DNA of 64,000 nucleotides from Bacillota bacterium (GTDB taxonomy: Bacteria > Bacillota > Clostridia > Acetivibrionales > DSM-2933). The notes under the pieces were generated by a model. That model was not told where the DNA came from. It saw nothing but the letters and a program-made list of their open reading frames with translations, and made no database searches. Location: the NCBI GenBank assembly GCA_023430975.1, contig JAEYYB010000027.1, positions 1-64,000 of the forward strand, in the 5' to 3' direction. This document shows, in pieces, positions 25,270 through 33,265 of the stretch. Positions within the stretch are counted from its first letter, which is position 1, and every line of letters begins with the position of its first letter. A program made the translations under genes and the position numbers.

Positions 25270-25285
25270 TTTTACAACGTTGATC
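25251..25285. repeat. Small hairpin repeat family C, copy 3
   Basis: AAAATCA and TGATTTT pair around TGAAG, followed by a CGTTGATC arm. It matches the hairpins at 26129-26160 and 28284-28316 in stem and flank. It overlaps the khtU stop codon and the tail of the convergent fla operon. There is no T-run, so it is at best a poor terminator. Confidence 0.5.
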
Positions 25286-25511
25286 ATTCCTTATCACCTT
25301 CTTTTAAATCATAACCCGGCAAAACTTTTTTGACTTCAGGTATGCTTGAGGATTTTACCATCCCCAGTTTTACTGCCCGACTTATTATTTCCTCATCAGT
25401 TATCGTATCCGTTGAGTCATTTCCTGCCAAATATATAACACTGATAATGGAAGTAATAATAATGCCTAATCCAATTCCAAGAACTATGCTCTTTATATTA
25501 AAGTTAATCAT
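25284..25511 (-). CDS. Small single-pass membrane protein, last gene of the fla/che operon
   Basis: A 75-residue protein with one hydrophobic segment (IVLGIGLGIIITSIISVIYL) near the N-terminus and an acidic tail containing TDEEIISRAVKLGMVKSS, which resembles the start of a short helical motif. I do not recognise the family. The ATG at 25511 follows GGAGGATATT; a longer frame upstream would overlap the swrB-like gene. By position it is an accessory of the motility operon, perhaps acting with its membrane-anchored neighbour. Confidence 0.65.
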   Translation of the reverse strand: MINFNIKSIVLGIGLGIIITSIISVIYLAGNDSTDTITDEEIISRAVKLGMVKSSSIPEVKKVLPGYDLKEGDKE

Positions 25512-25527
25512 AATATCCTCCAGTGCT

Positions 25528-26106
25528 TCATTCTTTAATAGCAACAATATCTGAATTCATACCTAATACCAACTGAATTTCTCCCTTTCCGATATTAAGC
25601 TTTTTAGCTATTTCCGTTTCACCTAAACCGCTTTGTGAGAGGTTTATTACTTCTTTGTATCTGCTGTTTAATGCAATTCCTTTGGATTTAGACTTGGAAT
25701 TTTTTAAACTATTAAACTCTTCTGTAAAATTCTTAAGTTCAATTGCCTGAATACCCATAACTTCACGGCTGCTTTCTTTGGTTTTGTTATCAGCAGCATC
25801 CTTTATGGATTTACTCTTTTCAATGTTCAAGGATTTTAATTCCGCAATTTTTTCATCAACTGACAAAAGAACGTCTTGTATTTCATTAGTTTTGGAATCA
25901 AGGCTCTCATATATATACCCAGAAATACGGTTAAGTTCCTCAATCATTTCTTCCGAATCTTTCATCACACTTAACAATGCAGCCTTCATACTTTCTACAT
26001 TTTTGGTATAATCATATGCTTTTTTCCTATCATATAATATCCAGACAAATGACATAATAACCAATAAAATTCCAATAAAAATGATACTAATATAAAACTG
26101 AATCAT
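25528..26106 (-). CDS. SwrB-like (DUF6115) membrane-anchored protein
   Basis: A 192-residue protein: N-terminal membrane helix (FYISIIFIGILLVIMSFVWIL), then a charged coiled-coil region (about 35-140), then a C-terminal helix-turn-helix-like motif (VINLSQSGLGETEIAKKLNIGKGEIQL). Topology and position after sigD match SwrB (YlxL) of B. subtilis, which promotes assembly of the flagellar export apparatus and hook-basal body; sequence identity cannot be judged here. The start follows AGGAGGGGGAATTCATA. Hairpin C copy 1 and repeat A copy 2 lie just upstream in the leader. Confidence 0.65.
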   Translation of the reverse strand: MIQFYISIIFIGILLVIMSFVWILYDRKKAYDYTKNVESMKAALLSVMKDSEEMIEELNRISGYIYESLDSKTNEIQDVLLSVDEKIAELKSLNIEKSKSIKDAADNKTKESSREVMGIQAIELKNFTEEFNSLKNSKSKSKGIALNSRYKEVINLSQSGLGETEIAKKLNIGKGEIQLVLGMNSDIVAIKE

Positions 26107-26128
26107 TATGAATTCCCCCTCCTTAAAA

Positions 26129-26160
26129 CAAAATCACGGATTGATTTTGCATCCTTGATC
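26129..26160 (-). repeat. Small hairpin repeat family C, copy 1
   Basis: CAAAATCA and TGATTTTG form a perfect 8-bp stem around a five-base loop, with the arm CCTTGATC beyond. In the transcript it lies a few bases before the AAGGAGG of the swrB-like gene. The same arrangement precedes fapA. Confidence 0.7.
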
Positions 26161-26165
26161 GTTTC

Positions 26166-26270
26166 CTATATTAAAATTGTTAATAATCTTACATTTGGCG
26201 GAGCAAATAACGAACGGTTCAACGGGATTTGCCACAGACAAATGTAATAGATTTATCACTTTTAATATAG
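26166..26270. repeat. Palindromic repeat family A, copy 2
   Basis: A 105-bp copy with perfect 11-bp terminal inverted repeats (CTATATTAAAA and TTTTAATATAG) and the family core (TAATAATCTTACATTTG, GAGCAAATAACGAACGG, CGGGATTTGC, GACAAATGTAATAGATT). It lies inside the fla operon between the small charged protein gene and the swrB-like gene and would be transcribed as a long hairpin. Confidence 0.85.
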
Positions 26271-26326
26271 AAATTAAATAAAAGCAAAAACTGGTTCTGC
26301 CGAATATAAAACTTCAGAAGAACCAT

Positions 26327-26620
26327 TTATAACCTTATATCAATAATGCTATCCTTATCATTTCTTTCACTATTATTTTTACTTTGTTTTTTACCGTCCT
26401 TTTTATTTTTCTTTTCCCTATCCTTATTATTCTTTATCTCAGGGCCTGAAGCTTTTTGCTGAGAATGGACAGTCTTAACTTCATTTTCTAATTTGTGCTG
26501 CAATCTGTCAGCATTATTCTGATTCATACCCAAGTTTTTTTGTTGATCATCATTTAATGTTTTTGAAACCTCAGCTGCTTTGGGTATCATAACCTGAAAA
26601 TCGATAGGCTTTATAGACAT
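26327..26620 (-). CDS. Small charged protein in the fla operon
   Basis: A 97-residue hydrophilic protein. The first 60 residues look amphipathic (PIDFQVMIPKAAEVSKTLN, then LQHKLENEVKTVHSQQKAS). The rest is a very Lys/Asp/Asn-rich stretch that looks disordered. The start follows AAGGAGTGGTTGT, 12 bases after fapA ends. I do not recognise a named family; short proteins of this kind sit near fapA in other clostridial motility operons, as far as I recall. It has no membrane segment or signal peptide. Confidence 0.6.
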   Translation of the reverse strand: MSIKPIDFQVMIPKAAEVSKTLNDDQQKNLGMNQNNADRLQHKLENEVKTVHSQQKASGPEIKNNKDREKKNKKDGKKQSKNNSERNDKDSIIDIRL

Positions 26621-26631
26621 ACAACCACTCC

Positions 26632-28260
26632 TTATCTATCATAAGGACAAATCCTTATATCTGCTCCATCCCTATATAATGTGCAGTACTGAAGATTCTC
26701 CTTAACATACATCAGACAAGATCCTATTGCTACTTTAGTTCCGCTGTAAATTTTGTCCGAAGCTTTTATCTTACCTTGTGACTCTTGCTGCAATATCTCT
26801 TCTATTTGGGCAATCTCAAATTTTAACTCCTCAATCCTGTTTGAATAATATACTTTTGTTCTAACGCTTCTTGTCATCAGTTCCTGTTTTTCAGGAGTCA
26901 AACCTCCTGCTCCTTCAATCTTCTTTAATATCACTATAGCCTGCTCAGCCTTTTTTAAATCAATTTCTATGGCAATAAACTCATCTTTCAAGATCTTGTA
27001 ACGTTCCCTTAAAGTGGGATCTGTTCCAACCTCAAGTTCTGTCGCAGTAGCCATAGCAGAACCTATAACCTTGGCAACTATAAGCTTGCCAACTTTGGCA
27101 ACACCACCTACAAGAAGACCTTTCCTACCTGCTAGCTCAAGCTTTTGCCCGCATTTTATATTGCTGTGCATTATTGCTTCAGCCTTGATTTCATTCCTGG
27201 CCTCAATAGTACTATGCTCAATATACTTGGCTATTATGTCTCCACCACTTTTCAGGTAGCCCTTTCCCATTCCATGCATACCTCTTTTTATAACAATATC
27301 TCCGCCAGCTTTTATGGATGCCCCTTCAACAACACCTAATACCTCTACATTGCCGCCAGCTTCGATAGAAAATCCTGAAAGTACATTTCCCCTTACCATA
27401 ACATTTCCAATAAAACTTATGTTCCCTATTGTTGTGTCAACATCGCCATGAACTTCATATATGGAAAAAACATTTACCTTCCCATCAATGTAGCTAACCT
27501 GTCCATCAATACCAGCACACAAAGACTTACCATCCTGAGACACCTCAACATTCCTGCCCCTTGGAAGTGTTGCAGGCTTACCATCTAGAGCCGGTATATC
27601 ATACCCCATTACGGTCTTTCCTGCCTTGCCTTGTACCGGAGGTAAAAGGGAACACAAAACTTTTCCTTTATCAACACTCTCTATAAGGTTAAGCTCCCTG
27701 TAATCAACTTTTCCATCTTCCATAATAACCGGTTTTTTATCACTGCCGGTATCAAAATAAAACTCTATCTTGCCATTCTGTCCATTGACAGGTTCAGCTC
27801 CACGGGCAATAAGAATTTGCTCATTAAAAACAGGATACTTTAAAATATTTTCTAATGATTCACTGCTTACTCCAAAAACAACACCATTTTGCCTCAATAT
27901 TTCGATGATCTCTCCTGCACTAAGCATCCTGCCCCCTTCAGGTGGATTAAAGGTTATGAACGCTTTCATTTTATCGGGTGATACAACTACTGAAGCAGTA
28001 GCATCAACTTTTACCTCAGCCTGTCTTTCAGCAATTTTAACTGGTGTTCTGTCTGCTTTCAATATAGCTAATTCTATAGTTCCTTTTGAATAATTCTTAA
28101 CCTGTTTTCTATTTAATTTTTCCAATACTTCCCACGTTTCCACTTTTCTGCCTTTTCCAACAGGAGGATTAACTACAATGTATACACCATCTTCTTTATA
28201 TACTAACTCATAGAATCCATCATTTACATTAGAACCATTCTTCATTTTTAAATCGTTCAT
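26632..28260 (-). CDS. fapA: FapA / DUF342 family flagellar assembly protein A
   Basis: A 542-residue cytoplasmic protein of the DUF342 (FapA) family. The N-terminal part (about 1-190) holds an alpha/beta region with GEIIEILRQNGVVFGV. The middle (about 200-400) is a right-handed beta-helix suggested by regularly spaced Gly/Val repeats (GNISFIGNVMVRGNVLSGFS, IKAGGDIVIKRGMHG). The C-terminal part is a coiled coil (about 420-500) ending in a small beta domain. In other bacteria family members affect cell-pole or envelope functions; the exact biochemical role is not settled to my knowledge. The start follows AAGGAGGGTGGACTGACTG, with hairpin C copy 2 immediately upstream. It is cotranscribed with sigD. 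Confidence 0.88.
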   Translation of the reverse strand: MNDLKMKNGSNVNDGFYELVYKEDGVYIVVNPPVGKGRKVETWEVLEKLNRKQVKNYSKGTIELAILKADRTPVKIAERQAEVKVDATASVVVSPDKMKAFITFNPPEGGRMLSAGEIIEILRQNGVVFGVSSESLENILKYPVFNEQILIARGAEPVNGQNGKIEFYFDTGSDKKPVIMEDGKVDYRELNLIESVDKGKVLCSLLPPVQGKAGKTVMGYDIPALDGKPATLPRGRNVEVSQDGKSLCAGIDGQVSYIDGKVNVFSIYEVHGDVDTTIGNISFIGNVMVRGNVLSGFSIEAGGNVEVLGVVEGASIKAGGDIVIKRGMHGMGKGYLKSGGDIIAKYIEHSTIEARNEIKAEAIMHSNIKCGQKLELAGRKGLLVGGVAKVGKLIVAKVIGSAMATATELEVGTDPTLRERYKILKDEFIAIEIDLKKAEQAIVILKKIEGAGGLTPEKQELMTRSVRTKVYYSNRIEELKFEIAQIEEILQQESQGKIKASDKIYSGTKVAIGSCLMYVKENLQYCTLYRDGADIRICPYDR

Positions 28261-28283
28261 CAGTCAGTCCACCCTCCTTATGA

Positions 28284-28316
28284 ACAAAATCGCTTGTGAT
28301 TTTGTCAGCCTTGATA
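28284..28316 (-). repeat. Small hairpin repeat family C, copy 2
   Basis: ACAAAATC and GATTTTGT form a perfect 8-bp stem around a six-base loop, with the CCTTGAT arm beyond. In the transcript it lies between the sigD stop codon and the fapA ribosome binding site, the same place relative to the gene as copy 1. Confidence 0.7.
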
Positions 28317-28317
28317 A

Positions 28318-29088
28318 TTAGTCTTTTAGTATTGATCTATGACGAGCCAATTTCCCTCTAAGCCTCAGTATGGCTTTTGTATGTAGCTGTGATATTCTTG
28401 ACTCAGACACCTTCATAATGGAACTTATTTCCTTGAGTGTTAATTCATCAAAGTAGTATAACGAAATTACATTTTTCTCCTTGTCAGGCAATTTACCAAT
28501 GGCGTCACTTAATATCTCTTTCAACTCATTGATTTCTATATAAGTCTCAGGTTTGTCCTCAGTTCTCGAATATGGTTGATCAACACCTATCTCATAGTTC
28601 TGCTCAAGAAAATCCTCTAGCGATACCATGGAAGAAACACTGACATCATTTAGCAGCTTATAGAACTCGTCCATAGAAATTCCAAGCTTCTCTGCTACTT
28701 CTTTATCAGAAGCTGAATGCCCCAGCTGGTTTTCTATTTCAAAATATACCCTTTCAAGCTCTTTATTCTTTTGCCTCAAAGACCTGGGTACCCAATCCAT
28801 CTCGCGAATGCTGTCTATTATTGAACCCCTAATCCTTAGAGATGCATATGTCTCAAATTTGACACCTTTATTGACATCAAATTTCTCGATTGCATCAATT
28901 AGCCCGAAGACACCAAAACCCATTAGATCGTCATATTCCACATTAGATCCGAAGTATATGCTTAATCTTCCTGCAACATATTTTATAAGGTGAGCATATT
29001 CAATAATAAGCTTCTCCCTAATAACAGGGTCTTTTCTTTCACTGTACTGCTTCCATAAATCGATTTGTTTAATATTTGCAGATAACAT
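28318..29088 (-). CDS. sigD: Flagellar/motility sigma factor SigD (FliA)
   Basis: A 256-residue sigma-70 family group 3 factor. It has region 2 (EYAHLIKYVAGRL, YDDLMGFGVFGLIDAIEKFD, KFETYASLRIRGSIIDSIRE), WVPRSLRQK at the 2/3 boundary, and region 4 (LPDKEKNVISLYYFDELTLK followed by a helix-turn-helix). In Bacillus and clostridia this factor drives flagellin, motor and autolysin genes from TAAA-N15-GCCGATAT promoters and is held by FlgM. I saw no such promoter near the genes here. The ATG at 29088 follows GGGGGATTTTG. Its place late in the operon matches B. subtilis, where expression falls off along the transcript. Confidence 0.93.
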   Translation of the reverse strand: MLSANIKQIDLWKQYSERKDPVIREKLIIEYAHLIKYVAGRLSIYFGSNVEYDDLMGFGVFGLIDAIEKFDVNKGVKFETYASLRIRGSIIDSIREMDWVPRSLRQKNKELERVYFEIENQLGHSASDKEVAEKLGISMDEFYKLLNDVSVSSMVSLEDFLEQNYEIGVDQPYSRTEDKPETYIEINELKEILSDAIGKLPDKEKNVISLYYFDELTLKEISSIMKVSESRISQLHTKAILRLRGKLARHRSILKD

Positions 29089-29178
29089 CAAAATCCCCCA
29101 TTACTAATAAATTTAGGACTAATACAACTAGTATAAAAAATTCTTCTCATCAACTCAGAAATCAATATTATGTGCACT

Positions 29179-29475
29179 TTAATCCGACTCTTCCTGCTCC
29201 TCACTGTCATCCGACGCTTCCTGCTCCTCACTGTCATCCGACTTAACTTCTTTATCATTTACTTTCTCCAACTCCTCCCTTCTTTTCTCAAGCTCTTCAT
29301 GAATTCCATAAATAACACTTCTAGCAGATGCCCCAATTACATAAAAGACTAATAAAGCAATTGTCATTTTTATACAGGTCTGCTTGAGTTCATCTTTACT
29401 GGTATAGCTTATAGAACCTATAACTATAGCCATAATTGCACTAATTATAAACGGAAATCTTTGGACATAATCCAT
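29179..29475 (-). CDS. Small two-helix membrane protein with acidic repeat tail
   Basis: A 98-residue protein. Two hydrophobic segments (FPFIISAIMAIVIGSISY and MTIALLVFYVIGASARS) are followed by a Lys/Glu-rich helix and an acidic tail built from a nine-residue repeat (SDDSEEQEA, SDDSEEQEE). The tail is encoded by a 27-bp direct repeat. I take the ATG at 29475 because AGAGGAATACCA precedes it; an ATG five codons earlier has no ribosome binding site. The family is unknown to me. It lies between cheD and sigD, where an accessory of the motor or of sigma-factor control might be expected. Confidence 0.65.
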   Translation of the reverse strand: MDYVQRFPFIISAIMAIVIGSISYTSKDELKQTCIKMTIALLVFYVIGASARSVIYGIHEELEKRREELEKVNDKEVKSDDSEEQEASDDSEEQEESD

Positions 29476-29496
29476 TGGTATTCCTCTCATTCGAAT

Positions 29497-29982
29497 CTAA
29501 ATATAATTTGTTCCAAACCCTACGGTCTTGATAAGTAATCTTCCGTCGTCGGAATATAATTCTATAGTCCGACCATGGTTTCCACCAACATCTTCTGAAA
29601 CGATAGGTATACCCAATTGAGCCAGAACAATCCTTGATGCTTCAATATTTCTAAGGCCTATGCGAATATTATCGTTTGAATCAGTGAAATTAAACATCTG
29701 TGCTCCCCCAGCAAGCTTGGCTTTTATTGTTCTTCTATTTGCTCCCAGTTTAACCATATCCTCGACAAGCTTAACAATAGCCGTATCAGCAAATTTAGCC
29801 TCATTAACTGCAGCTTTTGAAATCTTGCTGGTCGGCAGCATAATATGTGCCAAACCAATTATTCTTGTTGAAGGTTCAAATAAAGCTATCCCTACACATG
29901 AACCCAAACCAAGTGTTACCAGGATACTAGGATGTATGGTTGCTTTATAATCTGCCATGCCTACTTTTATATTTTCATGCAT
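29497..29982 (-). CDS. cheD: Chemoreceptor glutamine deamidase CheD
   Basis: A 161-residue CheD. The catalytic Cys is C29 in LGLGSCVGIAL and the partner His is H46 in GLAHIMLP; the expected Thr lies in GLRNIEAS-proximal sequence. It deamidates receptor glutamines and binds CheC, whose phosphatase activity it stimulates. Its start overlaps the cheC stop codon by one base, matching the CheC-CheD complex known from Bacillus and Thermotoga. No receptor gene is in the window. Confidence 0.93.
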   Translation of the reverse strand: MHENIKVGMADYKATIHPSILVTLGLGSCVGIALFEPSTRIIGLAHIMLPTSKISKAAVNEAKFADTAIVKLVEDMVKLGANRRTIKAKLAGGAQMFNFTDSNDNIRIGLRNIEASRIVLAQLGIPIVSEDVGGNHGRTIELYSDDGRLLIKTVGFGTNYI

Positions 29983-30602
29983 CAGATTATTACTCCTAAA
30001 GACTTTAATAGTGTTTCATAGGAAGCCATATCCGGTATCAGGAAAAAGTCTCCTATTACCTTGTTGTCGCCTTCATTAAACTCTGATGCAATATAAAGCA
30101 CAGTTTCACCAAGCATACCAAATTCAATAGCTGGAACGCTTAGTATTGCACCTGCCATATCTATTGCAACATTAGGAACACTACAAACAATTTTAAGATT
30201 TGTAAGCATTGATAAAGCAGCAGCATACGATCCTGTCATTATATTGCCCAATTCTTTAATTGCTGACATCTCAAGTTCATCAAACTCTTCACTGGTACTT
30301 TCTTTAAATCCAAAAAGCATATTGACCAATAAACGTGCAGACTTCTTATCAAGCATAAAAAGAATATTACCTGTAATATCACCGGACATTCCCAGTAGTA
30401 TACCTACAACAGGCTCCTCAGGAGCATTTAACATATCCGGAATTTCATTAAATTCAAGAATTTTAACCTTTGGAACAGCCATATCTATTTTTCTGTTAAC
30501 CATCTTAGCAAGGGCAGAAATCGCATTGCCAGCTCCTATATTCCCTACTTCACGGAGTACATCCAATTGAAGGTTGTTCAATTCATTAAAATTAATTGTC
30601 AT
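29982..30602 (-). CDS. cheC: CheY-P phosphatase CheC
   Basis: A 206-residue protein with two copies of the CXY phosphatase signature (D/S-x3-E-x2-N, then a distal P): DVLREVGN near residue 14 and SAIKELGN near residue 113. Both sites look intact, so both could hydrolyse CheY-P. The start follows AAGGGGTATAAT. Together with FliY, also carrying both sites, the operon encodes two distinct CheY-P phosphatases, as in B. subtilis. Its C-terminal region would bind CheD. Confidence 0.93.
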   Translation of the reverse strand: MTINFNELNNLQLDVLREVGNIGAGNAISALAKMVNRKIDMAVPKVKILEFNEIPDMLNAPEEPVVGILLGMSGDITGNILFMLDKKSARLLVNMLFGFKESTSEEFDELEMSAIKELGNIMTGSYAAALSMLTNLKIVCSVPNVAIDMAGAILSVPAIEFGMLGETVLYIASEFNEGDNKVIGDFFLIPDMASYETLLKSLGVII

Positions 30603-30624
30603 ATTATACCCCTTAAATCTATTC

Positions 30625-30731
30625 CTTAGTAATGACTCAAATATAACTTCCGCTATAAATTTCGCTCATGTGTTGACTCAATTCTTCAACACCCACTCAA
30701 AAGCGGAAGTAATCTTTTAGTCATTCCTTAA
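30625..30731. repeat. Structured repeat family B, copy 2
   Basis: An approximately 107-bp element between cheW and cheC that aligns end to end with copy 1 (23495-23600). The closing stem here is ACTTCCGCT (30646-30654) and AGCGGAAGT (30702-30710), so three base pairs differ from copy 1 with pairing kept. The inner hairpin is a perfect GTGTTGA/TCAACAC. The internal loops TTTCGCT and CTCAAAA are conserved. Its outer arm (AATGACT/AGTCATT) runs into the last codons of cheW. Confidence 0.75.
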
Positions 30732-31173
30732 CAGAAATGTTAACAAGCTTTTCTATGTTTAAGAGAGTTATAACCCTGTCATCAACTTTCCCTGCTCCAA
30801 GTACATTCTCCATTAGCCCCTCTTTAACAAGGCTTGTAGTACTTTCAATCTGCTCCTCATTGATATAAATAACTTCCTTCACTTCGTCTACAATTATTCC
30901 CATCTGGACATCTTCAAATTTAACAATTATTATTCTAGTTTCTTCGGTTTCCTCAATTTGTGGAAGTCCAAATCTCTCTTTTAAATCCATTATAGGAACT
31001 ATGTCACCTCTTAGGTTAATAACTCCCTTTATAAATGTTGGAGTCTTTGGAACTCTTGTAATGGGAATCATCTTTTCAATTGTATTAACTATCTGTATAT
31101 CAAGGCCGTATTCTTCATCGGAAAGTACAAACACAACAAATTGTGTGGTATTTAATGCAACAGCTTCAGTCAT
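30721..31173 (-). CDS. cheW: Chemotaxis coupling protein CheW
   Basis: A 150-residue single CheW domain (QFVVFVLSDEEYGLDI, VPKTPTFIKGVINLRGDIVP, IIVDEVKEVI), linking receptors to the CheA P5 domain. The start follows AAGGAGTGTTTTAA and lies 17 bases after cheA. The last codons overlap the outer arm of repeat B copy 2. Confidence 0.95.
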   Translation of the reverse strand: MTEAVALNTTQFVVFVLSDEEYGLDIQIVNTIEKMIPITRVPKTPTFIKGVINLRGDIVPIMDLKERFGLPQIEETEETRIIIVKFEDVQMGIIVDEVKEVIYINEEQIESTTSLVKEGLMENVLGAGKVDDRVITLLNIEKLVNISVKE

Positions 31174-31190
31174 TTAAAACACTCCTTTCA

Positions 31191-33260
31191 CTACACTGCA
31201 AGAGAGTTTACATCCAAAATTAGTGCAACGTTTCCATCTCCAAGTATGGTTGCTCCGGCAATGGTCTTGATCCCCGCCAGCAGCTTTCCTAATGATTTAA
31301 TAACTATTTCATGCTGTCCTATGAGATTATCTACCAGGAATCCTGAAAGCTTTTCACCTTTTTTAACAACTACCACTGTCAAAAGCTTATTCTGCTTGTC
31401 ACTTGACGGAACATCGAGACATTCTCCAACCCTTATTATCGGAACAATGTTGTTTCTTAATAGGATTATTTCCTGCTTTTGAACCTGCTTAATGTCTTCT
31501 GGCTTAACTTTTATAATTTCTCTTATTGTATTTAATGGAAGTGCATACTTTTCCGTATTTATTTGTACAAGAAGAGCCTGTATTATTGCCAGCGTCAATG
31601 GAAGTCTTATAATAAACTTGCTGCCCCTTCCTGCTTCTGTATCAACCTCTACCATTCCACCTAATGTTTCAATTTTGGTTTTGACCACATCAAGTCCAAC
31701 TCCTCGGCCTGATAAATCAGTTATGGCATCGGCTGTACTAAAGCTTGGTTTAAACAGAAAATCAATTATATCCTTTCTTGAAAGATTCTTCGCAGCATCT
31801 TTATTTACAAATCCTCTGTCTATAGCCTTCTTCTTTACTTTTTCCAGATCTATTCCTTTTCCGTCATCCTCAACCTCAATAACAACATTGTTTCCATCCT
31901 GATATGCTCTTAAGTTAATCTGTCCTGCATCCGGCTTCCCTAATTCCCTTCTTTTATCAAGTGACTCTATTCCATGGTCCGCCGAATTTCTCAATAAATG
32001 TATAAGAGGATCTCCAATTTCATCTATTACCGTTCTATCAAGCTCAGTATCTTCACCTGACATATTAAGGACAATCTCCTTATTAATATTCCTTGAAACA
32101 TCCCTGAGCATCCTTGGAAATCTGTTAAATACTGTTTCAATAGGAACCATCCTTACTTTCATAACCGCGTCATGAAGATTTGTTGTAACTCTTTCGAAGT
32201 ATTCAATAACTTCATTATAACTCTGGTTTCTTTCTATTTCGTCCAAACCTTCAAGTCTAGTCTTAATAATAATAAGTTCACTTACGAGATTCATCAGGAC
32301 ATCCAATCTGTCAATATCCACTCTTACTGTTTTTCCGGTCTTGATATTGCTTTTTGAAACTTGTGACTTTTGCTGATCTGATTCTTCACTATCATCACGA
32401 TGACTTGTTGTATTCTCATGTACCTCAACAGTGTTTTCCTGTGCTTCACTTATTATTTCATTAACAGCACCATTTGCATCGTTTGCATGAATAGTGGTAA
32501 TTATGACATCATCAACTTCTGATATGGATGTCAATTCCTTCTGGAATGTTTCAGAATCCCTTTTACTAACAACTACTACCGTAAACTCAAAATCGAATTT
32601 TTCATCCTCAATATCTTCAACTCTAGGTTCTGATTTTATTATTTCTGCATGACGTTCTAAAGTTTGGAATATTATGAATGCCCTTGCTGACTTTAAGACG
32701 CAACCTTTATTTAGTACAACAATAATTTTAAAGACATTCATATTTATATCAACTGCTTTATTGATGAGGCTCTGCTCATATTGGTTCATTTTGAAGTTAG
32801 AAGTGGTATGCTCAGTACTAGCCTCTGCATTACCTGTAATTAATGCTTTTTCAACCTTTGCAGCATCTTTGCCATCCTTTTTGTTTAAAATGGCATCCAA
32901 ACCTCTAATAATTTCTGAATATTCTTCACTACCCTCTGATCCTTTTGTCACAACTTCATTCACATAATTCTCCAACGCATCAAGACACCTGAACAATAAG
33001 TCAACCAGATTGGTATTGACCTTTATTTCATTATTACGAAGTGCATGAAGAACGTTTTCCATATCATGTGTCAACTTAGCCATTTTGCCAAATCCCATAG
33101 TTCCGGCCATACCTTTAAGTGTATGTGCTACTCTGAATATTTCGTTCAAAATCGGTACATCCTGAGGATTCTTTTCAAGCTGCAGCAAACTTTGATTCAA
33201 TCCCTGCAAATGCTCTTTGGATTCCTCAATAAATATTTCCAGATATTGGCTCATATCCAT
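31191..33260 (-). CDS. cheA: Chemotaxis histidine kinase CheA
   Basis: A 689-residue kinase with the full domain series: P1 Hpt (about 1-110, phosphorylated H46 in FRVAHTLKG), P2 (about 165-265) for CheY/CheB docking, an acidic linker, P3 dimerisation (about 310-375), P4 ATPase (IGDPLIHLLRNSADHGIES, DDGKGID and the GRGVGLDVVKT G-box) and P5 CheW-like domain (about 550-689). It phosphorylates CheY and CheB. It lies six bases upstream-coupled to cheB on one side and to cheW on the other, in the B. subtilis order. Confidence 0.96.
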   Translation of the reverse strand: MDMSQYLEIFIEESKEHLQGLNQSLLQLEKNPQDVPILNEIFRVAHTLKGMAGTMGFGKMAKLTHDMENVLHALRNNEIKVNTNLVDLLFRCLDALENYVNEVVTKGSEGSEEYSEIIRGLDAILNKKDGKDAAKVEKALITGNAEASTEHTTSNFKMNQYEQSLINKAVDINMNVFKIIVVLNKGCVLKSARAFIIFQTLERHAEIIKSEPRVEDIEDEKFDFEFTVVVVSKRDSETFQKELTSISEVDDVIITTIHANDANGAVNEIISEAQENTVEVHENTTSHRDDSEESDQQKSQVSKSNIKTGKTVRVDIDRLDVLMNLVSELIIIKTRLEGLDEIERNQSYNEVIEYFERVTTNLHDAVMKVRMVPIETVFNRFPRMLRDVSRNINKEIVLNMSGEDTELDRTVIDEIGDPLIHLLRNSADHGIESLDKRRELGKPDAGQINLRAYQDGNNVVIEVEDDGKGIDLEKVKKKAIDRGFVNKDAAKNLSRKDIIDFLFKPSFSTADAITDLSGRGVGLDVVKTKIETLGGMVEVDTEAGRGSKFIIRLPLTLAIIQALLVQINTEKYALPLNTIREIIKVKPEDIKQVQKQEIILLRNNIVPIIRVGECLDVPSSDKQNKLLTVVVVKKGEKLSGFLVDNLIGQHEIVIKSLGKLLAGIKTIAGATILGDGNVALILDVNSLAV

Positions 33261-33265
33261 TTTTA

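Noticed and set aside
28283..28316. Terminator between sigD and fapA
   Set aside because: The 8-bp hairpin has no U-run in the transcript and a nearly identical hairpin precedes another operon gene at the same distance, so it is treated as repeat family C.
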